From: Rotaria sordida | Lineage: Eukaryota > Rotifera > Eurotatoria > Philodinida > Philodinidae | Length of the DNA stretch: 64,000 nt | Direction: 5' to 3' | Assembly: GCA_905250125.1 (NCBI GenBank) | Contig: CAJNOL010001092.1 | Location: 1-64,000, forward strand | In this document: positions 42,630 to 54,482 of the stretch, piece after piece | How positions within the stretch are numbered: position 1 is the first letter of the stretch | Layout: each line of letters opens with the position of its first letter | Translations under genes and position numbers: made by a program | The notes under the pieces: model-generated | What the model saw: the letters and a program-made list of their open reading frames with translations, nothing else | The model's database searches: none | What the model was told of the DNA's origin: nothing

Positions 42630-45117
42630 ATGGCAAATATAGAAGAGTTAATTGTATATTCAAATAGTCGAAATGGACTTGGAATTCGAATTTTAGGTCC
42701 TAAACGAGCTACGAATAAATCAGGTATTTATATAAAACAAATACTTGATGATGGATTAGCACAAAAAAATGGACGATTAAAAGTAATATTGATATAATAG
42801 ATTTTTTTTAATTCTAAAAAATAATTTAGGTTGGCGATCAAATTCTTTCAATAAATGATGAATCATCTATTGGTATTAATCGTGAACATGCTGTTAATGT
42901 ACTTCGTTCAGCAGCTGCTACAAATCAAGTTCACCTTCGTGTTAAACATTTTTTTCCACCATTATCATCAAATGAATATCAAAAATTATTACATGATGAA
43001 AAATCTACTGATGATGATGATGATGGTGGTGGTGTGAATAGAAATAATCATCTAACAACAAATGAAGTTCGTATGAGAAAATCTTCTCGACGACATCATC
43101 ATCATCAACATCGTCATAATCAACAACAATATCGTCATAGTGCATATAATTATACATATGAAAATGATCAAAATGAACAACAATATGATAATAAACAATT
43201 ATTAAGCGGACTTGATCTTTCACATGATGCTCTTCAAGCATTAATTAATTCACGATTTAAATTAATTGATCTTGTTGATTTAATGAAAAAAACTTATCCA
43301 CATTTATTTTCGAATGATCAAAAACAAGAATTACAATTTATTGAACAATTATCAGAGAATAATACTGGTAATATATTTGGTTTTTTTTTTATATAAACAC
43401 AATAGATCGAATATTAATTAGTCGATCATATGTTACTAAACAGGATTCGAAGGAGGATCAATCATTCAAAAGATAAAACTAATTGGATATACGTGTTTTT
43501 TGGAACTCAGTAGGCAAAAAAAAATTTGGAACTCCACTGAATGGGATATTTCCTCACTCGGAACATTCGGGAAAAGTTCAGTTGGTTTTAGTGAAGTTTA
43601 ACAAGCGAGAAGTATTGATAATAAATACAAGTGTAAAAAAATCGAAGTCGTAAGGGTACCCTCTCGTTCCCGATCTAAAATTTTCGTGTTTGATATGTGG
43701 ATTTAAATATCCTTCATCTAACGAGTGCATTTTAAGAAGACAAAACTACCTTTTTTTTGTATGTGAAAAACTCAATTTTATACTGAAAAAGCAACTTTCT
43801 CAAAATCAGATTTTTGAAACAAAAAATTGAAGTTCTCTCCCGTTTTTCTCCTAAATGGTACGGGGCTCAAACTTTTTTTAATGAGTACTTCGATCAAATT
43901 TGGCAGATTTTATAAAATTAGCATCATCCGAAAAAAGAAAACTTTTTTTGATAGTACCTCCAGTGTTTTGCTTCTCCTAAGCCTCACGAGCAAGATTTTT
44001 TAAAGAAAAAAATTAACACGCACCCAGTTGCCACGGAAAAAATTTCAGCCCGAAAGAACATAGTATGACCGTTTGCCGAAGGGAGAAACTTCAGGTCATC
44101 TTTGACTCTTGCCTTCCAGAAATCTTCCTGAAGAAAGCATTTTAGAATTCTGAGTCTATGACAACTTTTATTCTACTCAGCGAGATCTATCTACACTGAA
44201 ATTTTCTTCAAACCATTAGTGAGAAACATTGGAAAGTGAGGAAGTCCTTTTAAGATTTTCTTTAGTTTGAATAGAGTCTGTCTAATCTCAAAAATGATTT
44301 ATCATTTGGTGAAATTTTTTTATGAATAGCTCTTCAATGTCATACAAATTCATTTGTTTAAATCTATTACTTTATCAAATAGATTTTATTCTATCAAATT
44401 TTCATTTTATAAAACTAATAAAATTGTCGTTCATTGTCAAATAGTAACGAGTGATGAATAATCAAAAGACATTGAACAGTCAATTATGTAAAACGTAATA
44501 AGATTTTTCAATAATTTAATGATATTCTCATTTATAAAAATACCTTCTGTATGTCTTTATAAAGATAAAAAAGATTTGAGATATATGTTAAGTAAAGTAT
44601 ATATTAATAAAAATTGTTTTATTTAATAGATGGTCGTATAACATTAAAAGATTTTGAACGTCAATCAAGTATACTCGTTGGAGAACGTATAAATCTTCTT
44701 GTTCCATTTTATTCTTCATCAAATAATTCTTTAAATAGAAATGATAATGAATTAATAATTGAACTTCGTCGTGAAATTGAAACATGTCGTATAACAATTG
44801 ATGAACTTCAAACAAAAATAGAAATTTGTGAAAAATCTCAACGTTTAGCAAATGAAGTTGAACTTGAATATGAAGATTTACTTAAATTTTTATATGAACA
44901 ATTACATCAATATAAAATAAATGAAATAAATCAATTAAAACAAATACGAACAAATGATCAATTAATACAAAAATTATTTAATTATTTATCAATGTATGTT
45001 GATAAACCAAATGATGAACATATATTAGCTCAACTTAAATTTGAATATGAACAACAACAAAAAATAAATCAGAACAGTAATGATATATCAATTAATAAAT
45101 ATCGACAACAATTTTAA
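42630..45117 (+). CDS. PDZ and coiled-coil scaffold protein
   Basis: Three exons, 42630-42782, 42830-43367 and 44630-45117, sum to 1179 nt or 392 aa. Residues about 5-95 form a PDZ domain, with carboxylate-binding loop GLGIRILG, then GIYIKQILDDGLAQKNGRLK, VGDQILSINDESS and HAVNVLRSA. A disordered His/Asp/Asn-rich linker follows (HHHHQHRHNQQQ). The last 170 residues are predicted mostly helical/coiled-coil (LRREIETCRITIDELQTKI). PDZ domains bind C-terminal peptides of partners, so this should be a scaffold. The order, one PDZ then a coiled coil, recalls STXBP4/Synip, but similarity is not enough for a name. An ATG at 42507 would add 41 residues; I prefer 42630, which begins just before the PDZ fold. 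The second intron (1262 bp) holds nothing recognisable. Confidence 0.85.
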
Positions 45118-45285
45118 TAATTCATCTATATTTTTTATTTCAATTTCATCAATTTCTTTTTTCTTTTCGTCATTTTGTCTGTTTTTTTTTTTTGTTTTTT
45201 TTTAATAATTGTATTACTTACATTTCAATTCAATATGAAATGAAATTGAAATAGATGCTTATATTAAAAATGAAGAAATGTTGTG

Positions 45286-45291
45286 AATAAA
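45286..45291 (+). promoter_or_regulatory. Poly(A) signal of the PDZ gene
   Basis: AATAAA 168 nt after the PDZ stop and 140 nt before the next gene's start on the same strand. Those two genes are separated by only 315 bp. Confidence 0.45.
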
Positions 45292-45432
45292 GATTTATTG
45301 GTTAACTTGAAAAAGATAACTAATACAAAAATAAATTACTAATGCATTTAACACTAGAAATTATATAAAAAAAGACATGTTATCTTCTTAACACACATTT
45401 TTTTATCTTTTGTTTTTTGTCTCGCAATATCA

Positions 45433-46209
45433 ATGATGACTTTGTTTTACTTGATTCTTATTTTATTTAATATTATTCAAATTGATAGTTCACTTAATAC
45501 ATGTCGTCAAACATTTGGTCCGAATAAATATGATCTTAATCAATTAAGTCATTTAACAATTCTTGGTGAAGAAAAACCATTTCGTTATGTTCTTACTCCT
45601 TGTGGTTTAGTACCAACAAATAAATGTGGAAGCAGCACATCTTCATTTGAACCAGGTATGACTGCATGTCAAGAGAGAATTCCAGATGCTAGATTTGAAT
45701 CAGCTATGGGCTTTCTTGATGGATATGGAAAATCACCTAATCTTCTATTTAATGAAAATCCTCAAGGACCAGGAACTGGAATTGTTATGACTATGCGTAA
45801 TGCTTTATGTAACGGTCATGAACGTTTTGTTAATGTTACATTTATTTGTGATGAAAATATAAAACAACCAACAAAAATGAATGTTATTGAAGGTCCTATA
45901 TGTAAATTTAAAATAATAGTAAGAGCAGCTGAAGCTTGTCCTGTTAAAGGAGGTATTACAGGTGGAGGTATTACAGGTGGAGCTATTTTTATTATTATAT
46001 TGTTTGTTTTAATTATTGTCTATTTGGTTTGTGGAATTATATATAATCGATATAAACAAAATCAAACAGGCTTAGCAGTTATACCAAATCGAAGTTTTTG
46101 GCTACTTCTAGGTGGTATGTTTGTTGATGGTTGCAAATTTACTTGGAATTTCGTTCGTAATTGTGCTCAAAGAACATTTTCATCATCAGCGTCATATGAA
46201 TCTGTATAG
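45433..46209 (+). CDS. M6PR: Mannose-6-phosphate-receptor-like membrane protein
   Basis: Single exon, 258 aa. The family sorts lysosomal enzymes from the Golgi to endosomes through a lumenal mannose-6-phosphate-receptor homology (MRH) domain. Seen: signal peptide at residues 1-19 (MMTLFYLILILFNIIQIDSS), a Cys-rich lumenal domain with six or more cysteines and the TMRNALCNGHERFVNVTFIC block typical of MRH folds, then a transmembrane helix at about 182-205 (AIFIIILFVLIIVYLVCGII). The cytoplasmic tail carries IPNRSFWLLLGGMFVDGCKF, closely matching the membrane-proximal tail motif of the cation-dependent receptor. An acidic dileucine sorting signal is not evident at the C-terminus. It is the only complete gene here without introns. 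Ligand binding is not certain; the family also includes Atg27-like proteins. Confidence 0.85.
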   Translation: MMTLFYLILILFNIIQIDSSLNTCRQTFGPNKYDLNQLSHLTILGEEKPFRYVLTPCGLVPTNKCGSSTSSFEPGMTACQERIPDARFESAMGFLDGYGKSPNLLFNENPQGPGTGIVMTMRNALCNGHERFVNVTFICDENIKQPTKMNVIEGPICKFKIIVRAAEACPVKGGITGGGITGGAIFIIILFVLIIVYLVCGIIYNRYKQNQTGLAVIPNRSFWLLLGGMFVDGCKFTWNFVRNCAQRTFSSSASYESV

Positions 46210-47303
46210 TTTTTTCATTTTACTCATCAATTATAATAACAAATTAATGAGTCGTTTTTTTTTTACTATGAAAATTGATATCCTTTTGTTATTTAAAATG
46301 TATGATTTATTCTCTAATATAATTAGTTGTTGTATAGTTGATTATTATGTATTCTCTTTTCTTATTTGAAAACTTGTTCAATATTGAGATGATATTAAAG
46401 ATAGGATTATTTTTTTCTTAATTGTAAATATAATAACTTAAACGAATTATTTACCTTGAAAAATGGAAACAATATATTCAAAAATCATTTTTTTCTTATG
46501 GAAGATCATAATGACTATGAGTACACATAATCATGATAACAATTTCTTATGGTAAATAAGTTTTTTTTTGCATTACGTTCAAATAAAAATATATTACTCC
46601 TCGTTATCTGCACGTCGTCCAGTGTCTATTATTGAAGAAATCTTTTAGTTCGAACGTGTAGCTTTTGAAAAGAAAATAAAAGTTTTTGTATACTGGTTGT
46701 CCAAATGGCTAAGTTTAGTAAAGTGAGCGTACCATCTTTAGCCATGATCCAACAGACCCGTTTCCAAGGACAAAAATTACATGTCCATCTGTCATGCGAA
46801 AAATGCACACTGTACACAATTAATCTAACGAGCTCTAATTCATTTTCTATTTCAAAATACTCTTTAAAACTAACTAACCTTGAACATTATGCCAAAAGTA
46901 TGTAAAAAGAAAGGAAAACATTCTTAGTAAGTGTCTGGATGCCCGTTATAGATGACCTCTTACTATATGTTAGCTTATTGAAATTAATATTGATTATCGC
47001 GGATGGAATATAAGTTACTTTAACGATCGGAGATTCAGAAGAATTTCTGCCGGTGCCGCGCCGCGGTGACTTATTAAAAGAAGTTGCCGCAGTGGTTTTC
47101 AAGAAAGAGTTTCTAATTCCACTGCTACAACTATATTTGATCATAAATATTGTTATTAGTCCATCAGACTCATTCAGTCTCGGGGTGTTTCATTTGTAAA
47201 CTCTGAAACTCTATTAAACTTATGCTGTTATTCAATGTCCTCCGAAAAAATGCTGCCGCTGCCATGGTGTTTTTTTTAAAAATCGTACCGCCACCGCGGA
47301 AGC
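46210..47303. other. Spacer with GC-rich repeat remnants
   Basis: No gene. Patches such as gccggtgccgcgccgcggtg (47050) and tgctgccgctgccatggtg (47250), with ccgccaccgcgg just before the hAT element and ggtccatctctag just after it, suggest an older GC-rich element into which the hAT element inserted. Its outer left end could not be fixed. Confidence 0.45.
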
Positions 47304-47311
47304 GTCACTAT

Positions 47312-48407
47312 CAGAGTTGTAACCGGTAGGGTTTTTTCCTTACCGGTACCGGTACCGGTCTAACTGGTCAGACCGGACCGGACCGGCCGGTATACCGGTA
47401 TAAATTATTCCTCTGTTTTCTGACCCTATAACACTCAAATCAATACCTAGATGAGTCATATATTCCTTCTAATCACCACAGCTATGATATAAAAGTACTA
47501 TTTCGCCACTGCAGTGCTTTTTACTATTTGCTTTCGTATGTGTCCTGTTTCTCGATATCTGTTGGTGAGCACAAAAGTTCATACGACCATAAATTCTATG
47601 TTAATTTTGCACTTTGATTAAGTATTCATCAAATATGGGCTCTATTTATTGCTCGTATGCTATACTCGCTTTGTTATCTTTCGTGTCTGTCAGGACTATA
47701 TGCAATAAATAATGGGAAATACAAATAAATCCATAATAAACTACAATGCTAAACAATTAATCATTTGATTTTATTTGAACAACACCGATGTGGTTCAGGA
47801 AACGACACTTTGTCGGTTAAAATAGTTTTTATTGACTAAAACTATCGTTTATCATACCTAAACGTCGTTTCAAAACAGAAAATAGCTGGAAATTGACCTT
47901 CGTAAACGCTGCGGAAACGTTTCTGTATGCATTTGAGCTTATATACACATAATAACATTTCTGTGCTGTTTACGAAGGTCAATATCCAGCTATTTTATTT
48001 TCTGAAACACCGTTTAGGTATGATAAACGATAGTTTTGGCCAATAAAAACTGTTTTAAATGATAAAATGTCGTTCCTTGAACTATACGGGCAGAACGTCG
48101 TACCAACATGGATTGGATAAATATAAAAACATCCATGACAAATTTTGACTCAATAGGATAGTTTGATACAATTTTTTTTACCAAAATAGTCTTCGAAATT
48201 AGTAAAAAGTTTTTGATTTTCGAAAAAAACCACCTTTTTGATCATTTTTTCGGAAAAAAATAGGTAAAAATTCAAAAAAAATTCAGACTGGGCCGGTAAA
48301 GAAAAAGTTGGTTCTACCGGTCGGCATACCGGCCGGTAAGAAATCTTCTACCGGACCGGACCGGACCAGGCCGGACTGGCCGGTCTGCCGGTCCGGTTAC
48401 AACTCTG
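47312..48407. mobile_element. Young non-autonomous hAT element
   Basis: Perfect 15-bp inverted ends CAGAGTTGTAACCGG at 47312-47326 and 48393-48407. They are flanked by a perfect 8-bp direct duplication gtcactat at 47304-47311 and 48408-48415, diagnostic of hAT insertion. The first and last ~110 bp are packed with accgg/ccggt motifs in an otherwise AT-rich genome. The 1096-bp interior has no transposase and contains a large foldback. The intact ends and duplication suggest recent movement, driven by a transposase elsewhere. Confidence 0.93.
47793..48082. repeat. Long foldback inside the hAT element
   Basis: Arms 47793-47907 and 47968-48082 are about 115 bp each and mostly complementary. For example gacgtttaggtatgataaac-type sequence in one arm is mirrored by ttatcatacctaaacg in the other, as are ttgaccttcgtaaac and gtttacgaaggtcaa. 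The loop is about 60 bp. It may be a separate foldback element nested in the hAT. Confidence 0.8.
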
Positions 48408-48415
48408 GTCACTAT

Positions 48416-49038
48416 GGTCCATCTCTAGTGCATTCATTACGGAATTAAAATATGAACGACGATTTTAGCTGCAATTACGCTTCACAAGGAAATTGTTTTA
48501 TGTTACCTATTTTCAGAGAGATTTCTTCATCATCTTTTTACTTTTAATCCTCCAGAAATGCAATAAGTAGTTCACATATTATAACAAGACATTATTTATA
48601 AACGGTCTGTTGAGAATTGAAAATATTCGTCTCTATACTTCAACATTCCTTTTAGATAATGTTTCACATAAATGAATAATTGTAATGCCTGTTAATCAAA
48701 CAAATGTTCCAAATACATTTTATTGTTTATAACTATTAATCTCTAAAACAAAAGGAAGCTGTTAGAAAAATAGTCCAATCAATTAAACACTAGTGCCATC
48801 TATTTTCTATATGATTAAAATAATTTATTTTAATAAATATAAAAAAACGAAAATAAGCATGATAATTTCGAAATCTATTTTTCTTGAATTATTCGATTGA
48901 AAATAAAAAATAAAAATTGGTTTATAAAGGCAAATACCATGGATAAATAGAGGTTCATGGTTTGAAATCCAATCTAAATCGATTATTGAATAATTGTTTA
49001 ACTTGATTGTTTAGTCTAACATATTTGAAATATTAATA
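48416..49038. other. Spacer upstream of trichoplein
   Basis: AT-rich; no gene. It should hold the TCHP promoter, since the first coding exon begins at its right edge. Confidence 0.4.
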
Positions 49039-52000
49039 ATGGTACTTCCGACATTACATTCGCATTATGCGACTAAACATCTAGCAACACCTCAACAAAT
49101 AATGCAAAGAAAACAAGAAATTGAAGCTGAAAAAAGGTAACAATTCAATTATATTTCCAATATAAAATTAATTATTTATTTTTTAGAGCTCAATGGGCTC
49201 AAACAGCTAATTATTTCATAGCGCAAACTCGTCATAATTCTGTACAAAGTCACTGGACATCACCTACTTCAGCTGTTATAAGGTAAAATAATATTGAATT
49301 TTTTATTTATGTTTAATCAATTTCTAAAGTCATGAAGCAAATCGTGCTCAACAAGAAAAAGAAGAAAAATTAAATCAACTTGAACAACGTCGTAATCGTC
49401 TTGCTGCTATTCTAGAAACTGAAAAAACACAATTTCAGGTTTCTACGTGTTTTCTAAAGAGAATAAAAACAAAAATTTTTCTTTTTTTTTTTTTTTTTTT
49501 TAAGAATGAATTAGCATCAGTTCGTCAAGCATCACGTGAATCAGTTCCTGATATGAAAATACGTGCAGAATCTCTTCGTTCAGCACGTGAAAAAGAACGT
49601 CAAGCTGTAGCTAATGAAAAATTATATGAACATTGGATTACAAATGATCCTGATTTACGTTCAATTGAACAACAAAAATTAGAAAATTTACAACCTGAAT
49701 ATTGGTCCGAACAACTTAATGAAAAACATTTAGTACAACAACAAGAAGACGAAAATAATTTTAGATATCAACAAGAATTACGTAAACGTTTAGATGAACA
49801 AAATAAATTAGAACAAGAAGAACAAAATGAAAGAAAAAGAAGAATTGAAGAATTAAAAATTATTTTACAACAACAAATGGATGAACTTAAAGAAAGAGAA
49901 GAAGAGGTTCGAGTTTTTTATCTTCTTATTTTATTTCTTAAAAAAGAAAAACAAACAACATATTTTTTATTTTATACTTTTACATAAATACAATAACGAA
50001 TGATCGAAAAGTTATTTGAGTAATTGATAGATCTCAGATTTATTAATTAGAAATTTATTGAAGAATGATTAAAATTTAAGAATTAAAAGTATACATATAC
50101 AACATTAACTATGATGCGATGTGCGTATGACTATAGGTTTTCTCTTCAGCAACAGTCACACTCCTCTAGAGCTCATCGGGTTCAAGAATTTTTGGGCTCA
50201 GACCCGATTGATTAAAATTTTTTCGATTCGGTCGATAAAATTTTTTGACTCAGACCAGGTCGATCAAAATTATTGGATTAATTGATTGATTTTCAATGGG
50301 TAGAGCCCATCGGATTCAAGAATTGCTGGAACCGAACTCGCTTGGATCCGGGTTGGATCTGATAGGCTCCATACTTATACTTCAATGAAAGAAAGATAAC
50401 TTTCAGTATTTATTTAATCTTATTGGTTGTTTTAAGAACTTTCGAGATTTTACCCTTAGATCTTATTCCCTTCGAGCAATTAACAGTCTCCTTTTTCTTC
50501 CTATTTTTCAGCTTTTTTAAATTTTTCTGGGAGATTAGATTTTTTTTCAAGATTTTCTCGGAGATATTCGAAATATAAAGTAAATCTGTGTTTTCACGAG
50601 ATCCTCATCGGGATGTGATACTCTATGTATGTTGTCGTGTGCGTTCGTGCAGTATCTCTTATACCTCTTGCGCTGATAATTAATTGAGTTTTCTAAAGAT
50701 ATACGTACGAGGACATCATATGATTTTTGAGTTATGAGCCGATATTTTATAGAAGTCCATAAATCCATTTTCGACAGAGAAGATTGACATTCTTTGCTTC
50801 CCGTTTTTTTTGCATAGAATTAAAGGCAAACTTTTTTTCAATAGAGTAATATAATTCATGAATGGCAGACATCAACTTATAAGTCTATTGTACATAGAAA
50901 TCAAGAAGATTGCTTCAATTGATATGATGTCTCTTATCAGAACACTCGTTGTTAACAAATGACTTAGAACTAACGAATCATTAATTTATGAGCCTCTAAA
51001 AAGTCGACTTATAACTTCTAAATGAGAAATCCTACGAGAATTTTGAATTCATATTTGGAAAGAACACAAAGGTCTGATTCTATCCAATGATTTCAAATTT
51101 CTGTATATAGAACCAAAAAATTCTTTCGTAATTGAATGAGAAGTCCAAGAAAAAAAACGATTCTAAATGGTAGAAAACTTTCTTGGAGATCTTAAGAATG
51201 ATATTAAAACAAAAAGTCTTATTCTAGGACAAGGACAGATTTCTGGGAAAAATTATTTTGAGAAGGCAAATATTCAAGTTCGATCTTCTTGAAAATTTCA
51301 CAACAGATATAATCTATTTTGAAATTCTAGAACTTTTACATTATAAAATCAGAGCATTATTCTCTAATTAAGTTTAATTAGGTGGGAGCTGAAAAACCGA
51401 ATATTTATTAGATATATGAGAAAATAAATTGTTCAAAAACAAAAGTCCTGATAAAAAATTAAACTAAAATTGAAGATAATCATGTCTTGTTTGCACTGAT
51501 TTTGCTTATATATGGAATTTTCTTTACTACTTAATCCGTTGGTTTTGAAAGCATTTTAATATAGAACTTCGAAAGATATGTATTGTATAAATTGTTATCT
51601 TAATTTTAGTCGGAAATATTAAAACAAGAAGAAGAACGTCTTCTTCGTGAACAATGGGAATTAGATCAATATGACGAAGAAAGAAAACAAATGGAAAAAC
51701 GTTATATTCAACAAGATTATGGGTATAGGTTTTTATTAAATTCTCTTTTCTATTTACTTGTTTTTATTTAAAGTCGTCAACTTTTACGTCAACATAAAGC
51801 TAAATTACATAAACGAGCTAAAGAAATTCAAGAACAATTGGTTTGTTGGATTTAATTATTATTATTCTTTTTTCATTTAAAATATTTTATTTCTTGTTTT
51901 TTTTTTCTTTTTTTTTTGAATTTATAGGAATTAGATATGAAAATTCTTGCATCAATTGCTCAAGCAGACGAAGAAAGTCGTATTGAACAATCTGAACAAC

Positions 52001-53810
52001 GAGAACAACTTAGACGTGATGCATTACATATGCTTAAACAATTTCAACACCAAATGAAATTAGAAAAAGAAAAAGAACAAGAACTTGATGCTATGTTTCA
52101 GTAAGCTATTCTCTCAAAGAAAATAGTACAAATTTTAAGTCAAAGTTTCGTGCTTTCTGAACACTTCTCTCCATTACAAACCTTAGTAACCACAGATGTA
52201 AATCAATCGTTCTAATACTACTGTCACTCATAGTTGCGCAGGCAAATATAAGAGGTTTATGTAGCGAACAATATTGGTTGAAATTTTAAGATTAGAGAGA
52301 GAAGCAAGTAAAGGAAAGAATGTAGAATCAAGGTATTAATATGTACAATAGTTATAAAGGATGGGTCGAAAGTTTCTAGACAAAATATTTGACTATTTTA
52401 CGCGTATTTAAATGCATTAGTAGTGTATCAGAATGAGAATTTTGTGCTCTTTCAGAATATATACTTACAATTTTTCTTTCTGTAGATATCAAACAAGTTC
52501 AGTAAATATATAGTACGTAAGAATAGAGAGTGTTGATTAATACGCTGAAAAATGACAGAGGCTCATTTTCAATCCAAAGTCATAGAAAGATTCCAATGAG
52601 GAAACACTACCTCCAACTGACACCCACCGTTTGAGTCCATATTGAACTGGGAAGAAGGTCTCGACGAAGCTAGTCGAAATCTAAAAGAATTCGTCCGCAT
52701 AGGACTTTGGCGCTAATTTACTGGAATTTTGACCTATTATTTTGCCTATAGAGACGGATATTGACTCTCAGAATATTCTGCAAGTTTCAGCTGAAAAGAA
52801 TGTTCTTTCGTCAAGATATTCTAAGAGCTAAGATATGTATCTGTGAGCAAAATTTTGGATCCAAAACCGGTTATTCGGTTCTTCGCAAGGTACCTAAAAT
52901 AGGTTGAAAATTCAATGAATCAGTCATAACTCGACGTCAAAGGTCCATAGAAACGAACCCTTTTAGACTTTTGCTAGTCTTACTGAAGCCAACCTGTGGA
53001 TCCAAGCTGATATCAGTTCCCTCGTAAGCATAAATTCTGAAATAGCACAAAATTCTCATTCTAATACACTACCAATGATCCGAAAAATAGTCAAATATAT
53101 TCTCTAGAAACTTTCGATCCATCCCTTAGGCGATGTTTCATGTACGAAAATATATGTGAGTTCTACATTTCAGTTCCGAAAAGGTTGCGCTAAAAAGTTT
53201 TTTTTTATACATTTATTTGTTTTTTTAAAGAGAAGAAGCTGCTAAAGAATGGGCACGTCGTGAACAAGAATGGGATCGAGAAAAAGAATTACGTGAAAAA
53301 TTAATGCGTCAAGTTATGGATGAAAGACAAGAACAAGTTATGGAAAAATTACAAGCATTAAAAGAACAACAAAAAGAAACATATGAAAAACGACAAGCAC
53401 TTATTACTGATATGGAACAAGCTAGAAAATATGATTTAATTGAAAAACAAAAACAAATCAAAGAACGTCAAGAGAAAAAACAAGATTTACAAAGACAAGT
53501 AGATTATTTTCTTTTTCTTTTTTTTTGTTTTTAATAGAAATTAGAATTGAAATAACTTTCAATTAGATATCAATTGCACAACAAGAACGAGCACACTCTC
53601 AATTAGAATTAGAAAAACAAGATGCTATTGAACGTGAAGGGAAAAAACAAATGGATCAATTAGTACAAAAACAAAAAGCTGTTATTTCTGCTACGACTGT
53701 TGAACCGAAAGTAATTTAGATTTTCTTTTATTATTTTCTTCTTTTTTTTTTGTCTAATTTAAAATTATTTTATTTAGTTTTATGGTCGTCGTCGTGCTAA
53801 TTGGAATTAA
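49039..53810 (+). CDS. TCHP: Trichoplein keratin filament-binding protein
   Basis: Ten exons: 49039-49136, 49187-49282, 49330-49438, 49505-49906, 51610-51722, 51774-51840, 51928-52100, 53231-53498, 53567-53710, 53778-53810. They sum to 1503 nt, or 500 aa, essentially the vertebrate length (498). In vertebrates trichoplein sits at centrioles, helps attach microtubules to subdistal appendages, binds keratin filaments and restrains ciliogenesis through Aurora A. The start (MVLPTLHSHYATKHLATPQQ) and end (FYGRRRANWN) match the family's conserved termini (MALPTLPSYW and PYGHPKIAWN types). Between them the protein is almost wholly charged coiled coil rich in Glu, Gln, Lys and Arg, including the family block NEKLYEHWITNDPDLR. 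Introns 4 (1.7 kb) and 7 (1.1 kb) are swollen by repeats. Confidence 0.93.
50165..50375. mobile_element. MITE-like repeat in TCHP intron
   Basis: Two near copies of tagagc[t/c]catcgg[g/a]ttcaagaa at about 50166 and 50301, with an inverted-sense gatctgataggctccat end at about 50355. It shares vocabulary with the repeat at 23605-23876. The rest of the 1.7-kb intron shows nothing I can name. Confidence 0.5.
52357..53127. mobile_element. Foldback element, family 1, in TCHP intron
   Basis: Outer arms: aaaggatgggtcgaaagttt at 52357 matches, inverted, aaactttcgatccatccctt ending at 53127, and continues for about 90 bp (ttgactattt, agtgtatcagaatgagaatt). Inner arms at about 52625-52740 and 52880-53020 share the phrase gacgtcgagttatgactgat with the elements at 59228-59806. 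The unit nearly fills intron 7 of TCHP, so the pre-mRNA would carry a hairpin of several hundred bases. Confidence 0.8.
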
Positions 53811-53930
53811 TTGATTTTTGTTTTTGTGTGGTGTCGATATATAAATCTTTTCTTTTACATTTTATAATTTCAAACGATTAAAATCGTTTAAATCAAGAAA
53901 TTATAATAATTTTCACTTCAATATTTGAAA

Positions 53931-53936
53931 AATAAA
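53931..53936 (+). promoter_or_regulatory. Poly(A) signal of TCHP
   Basis: AATAAA 121 nt after the stop in a short AT-rich 3' flank. Confidence 0.45.
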
Positions 53937-54040
53937 TTCTTGTTGGTATTAGCCATCTTAAATACAAATAGATATTAGATTAAAAAATTAATTCTTTTCA
54001 ACTTTAACACAATTACTTTTACAACTACTAATTGGAGTTA

Positions 54041-54308
54041 GGGAGCTGCGAGTCCACACTTTTATGGATCTGGACACGTTCGGATCCAAACCCAAGGTTT
54101 TTTCATCAATATCTGTCATCTGTCGTGTACATGAACAAGTGAAGAATCAAGGTTTCAACTATTTATGTGCTACTCTCAGAAAATAACTCAACATACAGTT
54201 ATATCTTGTTGCCTTATTTCTCATCTGGGAAGCAGTGGGTCCACAAAAACGTGTAACCGGATTCGAGAAAAAATAAAAGGTTGAATCCGAACCCGACCCG
54301 CAGCTCCC
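54041..54308. mobile_element. Short hAT-like MITE
   Basis: Perfect 10-bp inverted ends GGGAGCTGCG and CGCAGCTCCC bound a 268-bp repeat with subterminal ggatctggacacgttcggat and gaatccgaacccgacccg. No clean target duplication: flanks ttggagtt and ctaggagt are only loosely alike. It lies just downstream of TCHP. Confidence 0.7.
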
Positions 54309-54482
54309 CACTAGGAGTTCGTGTGGACTTTCATTGATAAAATAAATATAGTACGCGAAGTTGTTATTTGTTTATCATGAACCTGTTAAGTCTCTAGAGA
54401 AGACTTAATTACAGAAAAACAGTTAATTTAAACTAATATTTGTTCATGGTCTTATCATTGTCTATTTTCAAGGCGTTTAGAA

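Noticed and set aside
42855..43241. Opposite-strand and alternate-frame His/Tyr/Met-rich frames over the PDZ exon
   Set aside because: Shadows of the His/Asp-rich linker codons of the real PDZ gene.
46960..48430. Full-length outer hAT element around the inserted one
   Set aside because: A TATAGATGACC-like left end at about 46955 and ggtccatctcta right end were compared, but the ends and flanks do not match well enough to define borders.
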